A DNA stretch of 46,229 nt from JAGZEG01 sp963930185 (lineage in GTDB: Bacteria > Actinomycetota > Coriobacteriia > Coriobacteriales > UMGS124): positions 1 to 46,229 of the forward strand of contig CAWVLT010000012.1 in assembly GCA_963930185.1 (NCBI GenBank), given 5' to 3'. Shown here one piece after another: positions 34,655 to 42,093 of the stretch. The notes beneath the pieces were generated by a model that was given only the letters and a program-made list of their open reading frames with translations, did no database searches and was not told the DNA's origin. Both the position numbers and the translations under genes were made by a program. How positions within the stretch are numbered: the stretch's first letter is position 1; every line of letters begins with the position of its first letter.

Positions 34655-34815
34655 GCCCCGCCGGCCTGTGCGCGCGGCCTTCGTGGTGGCCGTGTGTGCA
34701 CGTTCGTGGCCCCACCAAAATACCATGCCATTTTTGCGCCGCATGAGGTATCATCTGTCCTTGCTGTATATCGACACGTGGGCCACGCGGCCCATCTTGT
34801 ACCGAGGAGCTTTCA

Positions 34816-35157
34816 TTGTCTGTCAAGATTCGTCTCGCCCGTCATGGTGCCAAGAAGAACCCCTACTACCGCGTCGTCGTCGCGGACGGCCGCTTCAAGC
34901 GTGACGGCCGCAACATCGAGGAGGTCGGCCGCTACAACCCCATGGTCGACCCCGCGATGGTGAAGCTGGACATCGAGAAGATCGACGAGTGGATCGCCAA
35001 GGGCGCCCAGCCCACCGACACCGTCGCCCGCCTCATCAAGCAGGTCAAGGAGCCCCGCACCGAGCAGGTGGAGAAGCCCAAGAAGATGAGCAAGAAGGCC
35101 GCTGCCAAGGCCGCCGCCGAGGCCGCCGCCGCTGCCGAGGCCACTGAGGCCGAGTAG
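34816..35157 (+). CDS. rpsP: 30S ribosomal protein S16
   Basis: The start is TTG 34816, preceded by GAGGAG, giving MSVKIRLARHGAKKNPYYRV, the S16 signature. The 113-residue product has the usual core of about 80 residues and a Lys/Ala/Glu-rich tail. It begins a compact rpsP-khpA-rimM-trmD unit; khpA starts one base after its stop. The 161-base gap upstream is A/T-richer and contains a possible -10 (TATCAT, about 34759) but no clear -35. Confidence 0.97.
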   Translation: MSVKIRLARHGAKKNPYYRVVVADGRFKRDGRNIEEVGRYNPMVDPAMVKLDIEKIDEWIAKGAQPTDTVARLIKQVKEPRTEQVEKPKKMSKKAAAKAAAEAAAAAEATEAE

Positions 35158-35158
35158 G

Positions 35159-35476
35159 ATGTCCGACGACGCTGAGACCCTCGTGGACGACATCGAGGTC
35201 GAGGCGCTGGAGGAGCAGCAGGACGAGGAGTTGCCCAGCGATCGCGTTGCCGACCTGGTCGAGTATCTCGTGGTGTCGCTTGCCAGCGACCCCGACGCCA
35301 TCTCCATCGAGGTGACGGACGGTCCCGACTCCTCGCTCATCGAGGTACACGTGGCCGAGGGGGATGTCGGCCGTATCATCGGACGGCATGGGCGCGTCAT
35401 CAAGTCCATTCGGGCTCTTGCGCGCGCGTGCGGCGCCCGCGAAGGCATCTCTGTCGATGTGGAGGTCGTTGAGTAG
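35159..35476 (+). CDS. khpA: KH-domain RNA-binding protein KhpA
   Basis: A 105-residue protein with a single KH domain; the GxxG loop is GRHG (75-78) within VGRIIGRHGRVIKSIRALA. It differs from the usual 75-80-residue KhpA by an acidic N-terminal extension of about 25 residues (DDAETLVDDIEVEALEEQQDEE). KhpA works with KhpB (Jag/EloR) in RNA binding and control of cell elongation in Gram-positive bacteria. It is coupled to rpsP and followed by rimM after three bases. Confidence 0.93.
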   Translation: MSDDAETLVDDIEVEALEEQQDEELPSDRVADLVEYLVVSLASDPDAISIEVTDGPDSSLIEVHVAEGDVGRIIGRHGRVIKSIRALARACGAREGISVDVEVVE

Positions 35477-35479
35477 CCT

Positions 35480-36019
35480 ATGCCTACGTCTGCCGTGACG
35501 CCATACATCAACGTCGCGCGCATCGTCCGGGTACATGGTAAGAGTGGGGAGGTCGTCGTAGCACCGCTCGACGGCCTCCCTTTCTGTCTGTGGCCCGAGA
35601 TGAGCGTGTGCCTGACCCCGCCCGAGCTCACCGGCCCGCGATTCCGCGAGGTGCTCGACGTGCGCGAGCACAACGGGCAGGCCCTGGTCCTGTTTGACGG
35701 CGTGGAGTCCATCTCCGACGCGGAGGGGCTCGTGGGCAAGCTCGTGCTCGCCGCGCGCGAGGACGTGCCCGAGGCCGTGTTCGAGCAGGACGTGCTGTCC
35801 TGCGCCGGCCGCGTCGTCGTGGACGAGCGCCACGGCGAGATCGGTACGATCGCCGAGGTCATGCAGCTGCCCGCAAACGACGTGTGGCGCATCGAGGGAC
35901 CCTTCGGCGAGCTGCTCGTCCCCGTGATCGAGCAGGTCGTGGGCACCTCCATCGCCCCCGAGGGCCCGATCGCGGTGCGCCTTCTGCCCGGCATCATCGA
36001 CGAGGGGGAGGGCCTGTGA
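35480..36019 (+). CDS. rimM: Ribosome maturation factor RimM
   Basis: A 179-residue protein with the RimM N-terminal domain (INVARIVRVHGKSGEVVV) and a C-terminal PRC-barrel (about 95-172, DVLSCAGRVVVDERHGEIGTIAEV ... LLVPVIEQVV). It assists 30S head assembly by binding S19. The gene overlaps trmD by one base (TGATG). Length and order match the usual rpsP operon. Confidence 0.95.
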   Translation: MPTSAVTPYINVARIVRVHGKSGEVVVAPLDGLPFCLWPEMSVCLTPPELTGPRFREVLDVREHNGQALVLFDGVESISDAEGLVGKLVLAAREDVPEAVFEQDVLSCAGRVVVDERHGEIGTIAEVMQLPANDVWRIEGPFGELLVPVIEQVVGTSIAPEGPIAVRLLPGIIDEGEGL

Positions 36020-36813
36020 TGGGCGAGCCGCTGCGCCTGGAGGCACTCACCGTGTTCCCCGAGATGTTCGAGCCCATCATGTCCACCTCCATCATGGGCA
36101 GGGCGCGCAGGGCCGGCATCTTCGACTTCAAGGCGCACGACCTGCGCGACTGGACGCACGACCGGCACCGCACGGTGGACGACGCGCCGTTCGGGGGCGG
36201 GCAGGGCATGCTCATGAAGTGCGTGCCCTTCTACGAGGCCCTCGACGAGTTGTGCCCGCCCGAGGACCCCGCCTGCGTCGTGTTCTTCACGCCCGTGGGC
36301 GAGCCGTTTGACCAGTCCATCGCCCGCGAGCTCTCCCGGGAGCGCCGCATACTGTTCGTCTGCGGGCACTACGAGGGCATGGACGAACGCGCCTACTCCC
36401 TGGCGACGCGCTGCCTGTCGCTGGGCGACTACGTGCTCACCGGCGGCGAGCTGGCCGCCCTGGTGGTGTCCGACGCCGTGGTGCGCCTTCTGCCCGGTGC
36501 GTTGGGCGACGACCAGAGCGCCGTCGACGAGTCGTTCTCCGACGGCCTGCTCGAGTACGCGCAGTACACCCGGCCGGCGGAGTACCGCGGCATGGGCGTG
36601 CCGCCGGTGCTGCTGTCGGGCAACCACGCCCACATCGCGCGCTGGCGCCGGGCCGACGCGCTGGTGAGGACGTGCGCGCTGCGGCCCGACCTCATCGTGG
36701 GTGCGCGGCTCAGCGAGCGCGAGCGCGTGATCGCGCAGGGCTGCATGGCGCGGCTGGCGGCGGGCGAGGACCCGCAGGCGCTCGTGGAGCAGGTGTTCGA
36801 CGAGCTTCGTTGA
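36019..36813 (+). CDS. trmD: tRNA (guanine-37-N1)-methyltransferase
   Basis: A 264-residue SPOUT methyltransferase that makes m1G37 in tRNA and prevents frameshifting. The start ATG 36019 overlaps the rimM stop. Conserved blocks are LTVFPEMFEP, DDAPFGGGQGMLM, VCGHYEGMDER and LGDYVLTGGELAALVVSDAVVRLLPG (the trefoil knot), then YTRPAEYRGMGVPPVLLSGNHAHI. In most genomes rplS follows; here lepB does. Confidence 0.97.
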   Translation: MGEPLRLEALTVFPEMFEPIMSTSIMGRARRAGIFDFKAHDLRDWTHDRHRTVDDAPFGGGQGMLMKCVPFYEALDELCPPEDPACVVFFTPVGEPFDQSIARELSRERRILFVCGHYEGMDERAYSLATRCLSLGDYVLTGGELAALVVSDAVVRLLPGALGDDQSAVDESFSDGLLEYAQYTRPAEYRGMGVPPVLLSGNHAHIARWRRADALVRTCALRPDLIVGARLSERERVIAQGCMARLAAGEDPQALVEQVFDELR

Positions 36814-36907
36814 TTGTTCGGCGCATCCGGCGCGCGTCGCGGGCAGGCGCGGGCCGGGTGGCATACAATAGGCGCGACTGTCCCGTCCGCCGGTTTGGAG
36901 GCTTCAC

Positions 36908-37675
36908 ATGCTCGATGACGAAACGCAACCGCGCCGCGAGGCGCCCGCGCAGCCCGAGGGATCTTGCGCGGACGCCCCCGCGGACCAGGGCCAGGTGATC
37001 GCCGCCGACGGCGAGGCGGCTGCCTGCGCCCAGCAGGGCGGCGAGGAGGGTCCCGCCCGCTACGGCTGGCTCAGGGGCATCGCGGAGTTCCTCATCGCCT
37101 TCGTCATCCTGATCGGCGTCATCCAGCTCGTCAAGATGTACGTCATGGAGCCGTTCGAGATTCCTTCGAAATCAATGGTTCCTACCATCGTGCCCGACGA
37201 CATGCTCTACGCCGAGAAGCTCTCTCTGTACGGCGACAAGACGCCCACCGTGGGGCAGGTCTACACGTTCACCAAGCCCAACGACGACAGCGGCGAGACG
37301 CTCATCAAGCGCGTCATCGCCATCGGAGGCCAGACCATCGACCTGCGCGACGGCGACGTCTACGTGGACGGCGTGAAGCTCGACGAGCCCTACGTCCACG
37401 GCCAGAAGACCTACGCCATGAATTCTCCTGTGGGTGTGACCTATCCCTATACAATTCCTGAAGGTTATTTTTGGGTGATGGGTGACAACCGTAACAACTC
37501 TTCTGATTCCCGATATTTCGGACCAGTTCCTTACGAGAATATTACTGCTCACGCGGTGTTCCGCTACTGGCCCATCTTCCGGGTGCAGGAGACCGAGACG
37601 GTCGACCTGGGCGGCTTCGAGCTGACCGTTCACCCCATCAAGCTCAACATCGGGCCGCTCGACTACACCGCCTAG
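36908..37675 (+). CDS. lepB: Signal peptidase I
   Basis: A 255-residue membrane protease that removes signal peptides on the outer face of the membrane. A disordered acidic N-terminus (1-50) precedes one membrane helix (about 59-77). The catalytic serine is Ser89 (SKSMVPT) and the general-base lysine is Lys134 (LIKRVIA); box E is GDNRNNSSDSR (192-202). ATG 36908 follows GGAGGC. Two coding stretches, about 37155-37190 and 37413-37553, are conspicuously A/T-rich with codons rare elsewhere in the gene, and they encode the serine box and the GDNRNNSSDS region. The gene has a possible -10 (TACAAT, 36864-36869) of its own. Confidence 0.96.
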   Translation: MLDDETQPRREAPAQPEGSCADAPADQGQVIAADGEAAACAQQGGEEGPARYGWLRGIAEFLIAFVILIGVIQLVKMYVMEPFEIPSKSMVPTIVPDDMLYAEKLSLYGDKTPTVGQVYTFTKPNDDSGETLIKRVIAIGGQTIDLRDGDVYVDGVKLDEPYVHGQKTYAMNSPVGVTYPYTIPEGYFWVMGDNRNNSSDSRYFGPVPYENITAHAVFRYWPIFRVQETETVDLGGFELTVHPIKLNIGPLDYTA

Positions 37676-37692
37676 CCGCGCCCGCGTTCGGC

Positions 37693-37721
37693 GCGCCGCC
37701 CGCTGGGGCGGCGCCCCTTTT
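37693..37721 (+). terminator. Intrinsic terminator after lepB
   Basis: GCGCCGCCC (37693-37701) pairs with GGGCGGCGC (37706-37714) around a GCTG loop and is followed by CCTTTT. It ends the rpsP-lepB block before glyQ. Confidence 0.8.
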
Positions 37722-37769
37722 CGCTTTGCCTGTCGTGTAACCGTACGCTGATCGAAAGGAAGTGCGTGC

Positions 37770-38678
37770 ATGAACCGGGATGCCCTGACGTTCCAGGAGA
37801 TCATCCTCACCCTGCAGAAGTACTGGGCTGAGCAGGGCTGCGTCATCGTCCAGCCCTATGACAGCGAGGTGGGTGCCGGCACGTTCCACTGGGCCACGGC
37901 CCTGCGCGCCCTGGGCCCCAAGCCCTGGCGCACCTGCTACGTGCAGCCCTGCCGCCGCCCCGCCGACGGCCGCTACGGCGAGAACCCCAACCGCATGCAG
38001 CACTACTACCAGTTCCAGGTGCTCATGAAGCCCGCGCCCGACGACCCCCAGGAGCTGTACCTGGGCTCGCTTCAGGCCCTGGGCATCGACCCCTCCAAGC
38101 ACGACGTGCGCTTCGTCGAGGACGACTGGGAGTCGCCGACGCTGGGCGCGTGGGGCCTTGGCTGGGAGGTGTGGCTCGACGGCATGGAGGTGACGCAGTT
38201 CACCTACTTCCAGCAGGTCGGCGGCGTGGAGATGGGCCCGGTGCCCGTCGAGATCACCTACGGCCTGGAGCGCCTGGCCATGTACATCCAGGGCGTCGAC
38301 GCGGTGTGGGACCTGGTGTGGACGCGCTCGGCCGACGGCAGCGCCTTCACCTACGGCGACGTGTTCCTCGAGAACGAGCGCGAGTTCTCGGCCTACAACT
38401 TCGAGGTGGCCAACGTCGAGGTGCTGCGCGAGAAGTTCGAGGAGTACGAGCGCGAGTGCCACGACTGTCTGGCGGCCGGCCTGCCGCTGCCCGCCTACGA
38501 CTGCGTCCTGAAGTGCAGCCACACCTTCAACCTGCTCGACTCCCGCGGCGTCATCAGCGCCACCGAGCGCGCAGCCTACATCCTGCGAGTCCGTACCGTT
38601 GCCAAGGCGTGCTGCGAGGCCTGGGAGGCCCGCGAGGCCGCCGCTGAGGGCGCCCAGTGCGCCGGGGAGGTTGCCTAA
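37770..38678 (+). CDS. glyQ: Glycyl-tRNA synthetase alpha subunit
   Basis: A 302-residue class II catalytic subunit of the bacterial-type alpha/beta enzyme. ATG 37770 follows GAAAGGAAG. The family sequence is strongly conserved: TFQEIILTLQKYWAEQGC, QPYDSEVGAGTFHWATALRALGP, YVQPCRRPADGRYGENPNR and DWESPTLGAWGLGWEVWLDGMEVTQFTYFQQ. It activates glycine; the beta subunit supplies tRNA recognition. The gene is one base upstream of glyS. Actinobacteria outside Coriobacteriia usually have the single-chain enzyme, so this pair is a useful taxonomic sign. Confidence 0.98.
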   Translation: MNRDALTFQEIILTLQKYWAEQGCVIVQPYDSEVGAGTFHWATALRALGPKPWRTCYVQPCRRPADGRYGENPNRMQHYYQFQVLMKPAPDDPQELYLGSLQALGIDPSKHDVRFVEDDWESPTLGAWGLGWEVWLDGMEVTQFTYFQQVGGVEMGPVPVEITYGLERLAMYIQGVDAVWDLVWTRSADGSAFTYGDVFLENEREFSAYNFEVANVEVLREKFEEYERECHDCLAAGLPLPAYDCVLKCSHTFNLLDSRGVISATERAAYILRVRTVAKACCEAWEAREAAAEGAQCAGEVA

Positions 38679-38679
38679 G

Positions 38680-40788
38680 ATGTCGACCGAATCGACGCAG
38701 ACGCGCGAGCTCGTCTTCGAGATCGGGACGGAGGAGATGCCGTCCCTGGAGCTGTACAAGGCCATCGAGCAGATGCGCGAGCTGGTGACCAAGGCCCTGG
38801 AGGCCACGGGCCTGTCGTTCTCGTCGGTGGAGTGCCTCTCCACCCCGCGCAGGCTCACCACGTTCGTCCACGACCTCGCCGAGAGCACCGAGCCAGTGAG
38901 CAAGTCCTGGCGCGGCCCGGCCGCCGCCATCGCCTTCGACGAGTCGGGCGCGCCCACCAAGGCGGCCGCCGGATTCGCGCGCGGCAAGGGGATCGACCCC
39001 GCCGACCTGGTGGTGCGCGAGGAGGGCGGCAAGCCCTACGTGTGGGCCGACGTCTCCACGCCCGCCATGCCTGCCGCGCAGATCGTCCCCGGCGTGCTGG
39101 CCGACGCCGCCTCCAAGCTCTCCTGGCACCGCTCACAGCGCTGGGGCTCGCACACCTGCCGCTTCGTGCGCCCGGTCCGCTGGCTCGTGTGCCTGTTCGG
39201 CGACGAGGTCATCCCCGTTGAGTTCTGCGACCTGGTGGCGGGGCGCACCACGCGCGGCCATCGCCTCATGGACCCCGTCGAGGTGCAGGTGCCCTCGGCC
39301 GGCGAGTACCTCGATACCCTGCGCGGCGTCCACGTCATGGTGAGCGCCGCCGAGCGCGCCGAGACGATCCGCGCCGGCATCGAGGCGCTGTGCGCCGAGC
39401 GCGGCCTGGTGGCCGACACCCCCAAGCGCACCTTCGACGAGGTGGTGAACCTGGTTGAGTGGCCCACGGTGGTCATGGCCGACTTCGACCGCGAGTTCCT
39501 CGACGTGCCCCACGAGATCATCTGCGAGTCGATGCTGTCCAACCAGCGCTACTTCCCGCTGTATGACGCCGACCACGCCCTGACGAACCACTTCGTCGTG
39601 GTCTCCAACGGCGACCCGGCCTGCAACGACACCATCGCCGCGGGCAACGAGCGCGTGGTGCGCGCCCGCCTGGCCGACGCGAAGTTCTTCTACGAGGAGG
39701 ACCTCAAGCGCCCGCTGGAGGCCTACGTGGAGCGCCTCGCGCAGGTGGGCTTCCAGGAGAAGCTGGGCACCATGCTCGACAAGACCAGGCGCGTCGAGTC
39801 CCTGGCGGGCGGCCTGGCCGCCCAGGCGGGCTGCGACGAGGCGACGGCGGCGCTCGCCCGGCGCGCGGCGCACCTCGCCAAGGCCGACCTGGTGACCGGC
39901 GCCGTGGTTGAGTTCACGAGCCAGCAGGGCGTCATGGGCGGGTACTACGCCACCGCCGCGGGGGAGGACGCCCAGGTGGTCCTGGCCGTCGCCCAGCACT
40001 ACCGCCCGCGCTTCGCGGGCGACGAGCTGCCCGAGAACCTCGTGGGCAAGCTGGTGGCCATGGCCGACAAGCTCGACACCGTGTGCGGCATCTTCGCCAT
40101 CGGCGAGGCGCCCACCGGCTCCTCCGACCCCTTCGCCGTGCGTCGCGCCGCCATCGGCATCATCAACATCTGCCGCGCGGTGCCCGCGCTGAGCCTGGGC
40201 CAAGCGATCGAGGACGCGCTGGGCGGCCTGGCCGGCCAGGGCATCGCGTTCGAGCGCGCCGAGGTGGCCGAGCAGGTGCGCGCGTTTTTCGTGGGCCGTC
40301 TGGCCACCATGGCGCGCGACGAGGGCGCCGCGCCCGACACCGTGGAGGCGGTGCGCGCCGTGGGCGTGGTGGAGCCCGTCGCCTTCCTGGGCCGCACCGA
40401 GGCCCTGGAGAGCGCGCGGCGCGAGTCGCCCGAGCTCTTCGACGACCTGGCTAGCGCCTACACGCGCGCCAACAACCTGCGTAAGCCCGAGCTGGGCACG
40501 CAGGTGGACGAGGGCCTGCTCGGCCAGAGTGAGGCCGCGCTGCTCGCCGCGGTCGACCAGACCGGCGAGGAGCTGGGCCGCGTGCTCGCCAGCCCGGCCG
40601 AGGTGGACTACCCGCGCGCCATGGCGGCCCTCGCCAGGCTGCGCGCGCCCATCGACGCGTTCTTCGACGACGTGATGGTCATGGACCCCGACCCCGCCCT
40701 GCGCGACAACCGCCTGCGCATCCTCAACCGCTTCATCGAGGTGTTCCGCAACGTCGCCGACGTGGGCAAGATGGAGAAGAAGGCATAA
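38680..40788 (+). CDS. glyS: Glycyl-tRNA synthetase beta subunit
   Basis: The start is ATG 38680, one base after the glyQ stop; a longer in-frame start lies within glyQ and is not supported. The 702-residue product opens with the family's LVFEIGTEEMPS and includes STPRRLTTFV, WRGPAAAIAFDESGAPTKAA, SNQRYFPL and KFFYEEDLKRPL. A central HD-like domain (RAAHLAKADLVTGAVVEFTSQQGVMGGYY) and a C-terminal DALR-type anticodon-binding helical domain (PIDAFFDDVMVMD) follow. Confidence 0.98.
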   Translation: MSTESTQTRELVFEIGTEEMPSLELYKAIEQMRELVTKALEATGLSFSSVECLSTPRRLTTFVHDLAESTEPVSKSWRGPAAAIAFDESGAPTKAAAGFARGKGIDPADLVVREEGGKPYVWADVSTPAMPAAQIVPGVLADAASKLSWHRSQRWGSHTCRFVRPVRWLVCLFGDEVIPVEFCDLVAGRTTRGHRLMDPVEVQVPSAGEYLDTLRGVHVMVSAAERAETIRAGIEALCAERGLVADTPKRTFDEVVNLVEWPTVVMADFDREFLDVPHEIICESMLSNQRYFPLYDADHALTNHFVVVSNGDPACNDTIAAGNERVVRARLADAKFFYEEDLKRPLEAYVERLAQVGFQEKLGTMLDKTRRVESLAGGLAAQAGCDEATAALARRAAHLAKADLVTGAVVEFTSQQGVMGGYYATAAGEDAQVVLAVAQHYRPRFAGDELPENLVGKLVAMADKLDTVCGIFAIGEAPTGSSDPFAVRRAAIGIINICRAVPALSLGQAIEDALGGLAGQGIAFERAEVAEQVRAFFVGRLATMARDEGAAPDTVEAVRAVGVVEPVAFLGRTEALESARRESPELFDDLASAYTRANNLRKPELGTQVDEGLLGQSEAALLAAVDQTGEELGRVLASPAEVDYPRAMAALARLRAPIDAFFDDVMVMDPDPALRDNRLRILNRFIEVFRNVADVGKMEKKA

Positions 40789-40811
40789 GGGGCGCGCTGC
40801 CGCCCACCCCA

Positions 40812-40857
40812 GACGGGCGTCCGTGATGCGCGGCATCGTGGGCGCCCGTCCTCGTTT
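40812..40857 (+). terminator. Intrinsic terminator after glyS
   Basis: GACGGGCG (40812-40819) pairs with CGCCCGTC (40843-40850), with an internal GATG/CATC hairpin, followed by CTCGTTT. It separates glyQS from the PPDK regulator. Confidence 0.65.
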
Positions 40858-40933
40858 CGGGAGCGGCGGCGCGGCCGCAGGGCCCAAGCCAGGAAAACCA
40901 GATGAGAGAGAACAGCAGAGAGGGGTTCGCAAC

Positions 40934-41869
40934 ATGCTCCCGCCATCGCCACAGGGCGCGCCGGCCCAGCAGGCCGCCCAGCCGCTCGACTTCCACGGCG
41001 CCAAGTCGGTCTCGACGATCCACGTGATCTCCGACTCGCTGGGCGACACCGCCGCCGACGTCGCCCTGGCCGCGGCGGCCCAGTTCGACAACGGCGTGGT
41101 CCACATCGAGCGCCTGCCCAAGGCTACCTCGCTCGGGGTGATCGCCAAGTACCTCGACGCGCACGCCGCCCACGACGCGCCCGGCGGGATGCTGGTCTTC
41201 CACACCATCGCCAACAAGTCGCTGCGCCAGGCCCTGGAGGCCGAGCTCGTGCGCCGCGAGATCCCCCACATCGACATCCTGGGGCCGGCGCTGGACGCCA
41301 TCGAGCAGCTCACCGGCCAGCAGCCCCGCGGGCAGGCGGGCGTCATCAGGCGCACCGACGAGCGCTACTTCAGGCGCATCGAGGCCATGGAGTTCTTCGT
41401 CTCCCACGACGACGGGCGCAACCCCGAGGACCTCACCAAGGCCGACATCGTGCTGGTGGGCGTCTCGCGCACCTCCAAGACGCCGCTGTCGATGTACCTG
41501 TCGTTCCACGGCTACCGCGTCGCCAACATCCCGCTGGCCCGGGGCACCGAGCCGCCCGCGGAGCTCTTCGACGTGGAGCCGTTCCGCATCTTCGGCCTCA
41601 TGTCCACCCCCGAGGTGCTCTCCACGATTCGCAACGTGCGCCTGGGCTCGGAGCGGGCGCGCGCCGTGGCGGGCTCCTACGCCGACCCGGAGTGCATCCA
41701 GGACGAGCTCGACGAGGCCCGCGCGCTGATGCGACGCCTCGGGTGCATCGTCATCCACACCAACGGCCGCGCCGTGGAGGAGACCGCCCAGATCATCCTG
41801 GGGTACTTCGAGCGCGCCGAGGCGCTGTGGGAGGCGCGCCGGGCGCAGGGTGCCGGGCAGCAGGGGTAG
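40934..41869 (+). CDS. Pyruvate, phosphate dikinase regulatory protein (bifunctional kinase/pyrophosphorylase)
   Basis: The start is ATG 40934, preceded by AGAGAGGGG; earlier in-frame ATGs fall in the terminator region. The 311-residue DUF299 protein has IHVISDSLGDTAADVA (29-44), VFHTIANKSLR and the nucleotide-binding GVSRTSKTPLS (176-186), then ANIPLARGTEPP and RMRRLGCIVIHTNGRAVEETA-type sequence. It switches PPDK off and on by ADP-dependent phosphorylation and phosphate-dependent dephosphorylation of a threonine near the catalytic histidine. Its target, ppdK, lies immediately downstream. PEP synthase regulators are related, but the gene context selects PPDK. Confidence 0.95.
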   Translation: MLPPSPQGAPAQQAAQPLDFHGAKSVSTIHVISDSLGDTAADVALAAAAQFDNGVVHIERLPKATSLGVIAKYLDAHAAHDAPGGMLVFHTIANKSLRQALEAELVRREIPHIDILGPALDAIEQLTGQQPRGQAGVIRRTDERYFRRIEAMEFFVSHDDGRNPEDLTKADIVLVGVSRTSKTPLSMYLSFHGYRVANIPLARGTEPPAELFDVEPFRIFGLMSTPEVLSTIRNVRLGSERARAVAGSYADPECIQDELDEARALMRRLGCIVIHTNGRAVEETAQIILGYFERAEALWEARRAQGAGQQG

Positions 41870-41949
41870 GCTCGGGGCCCGCCATGGCCGGCCCAGCGGT
41901 CGTTTTTGGGGCGCGGGCGGCATGGCCGACCTCATCTACCTGCTGTTTC

Positions 41950-42008
41950 TGACCTATTTTGGGCAATTGACCTATTGCGGCGGCACAGGCGGGGCGCGAC
42001 GCTATACC
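41950..42008 (+). promoter_or_regulatory. Putative ppdK control region with direct repeat
   Basis: The 224-base gap before ppdK has an A/T-rich patch containing TGACCTATT twice (41950-41958 and 41968-41976, 18 bases apart) upstream of a -10-like TATACC (42003-42008). The second copy includes TTGACC, but its spacing to TATACC (30 bases) is too long for a -35. The repeats may be activator sites. Tentative. Confidence 0.35.
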
Positions 42009-42093
42009 ATAGTGACGAATCACTCGGCGGGCATGGCCCGCTCTCATCCAAGTGGGGCGCCCGCTGGCGCCACGTGAAGAAGGAGACGAGAGA

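Noticed and set aside
37676..37769. T-box riboswitch upstream of glyQ
   Set aside because: Only 94 bases are available, they hold the lepB terminator, and no specifier stem or T-box sequence is seen.
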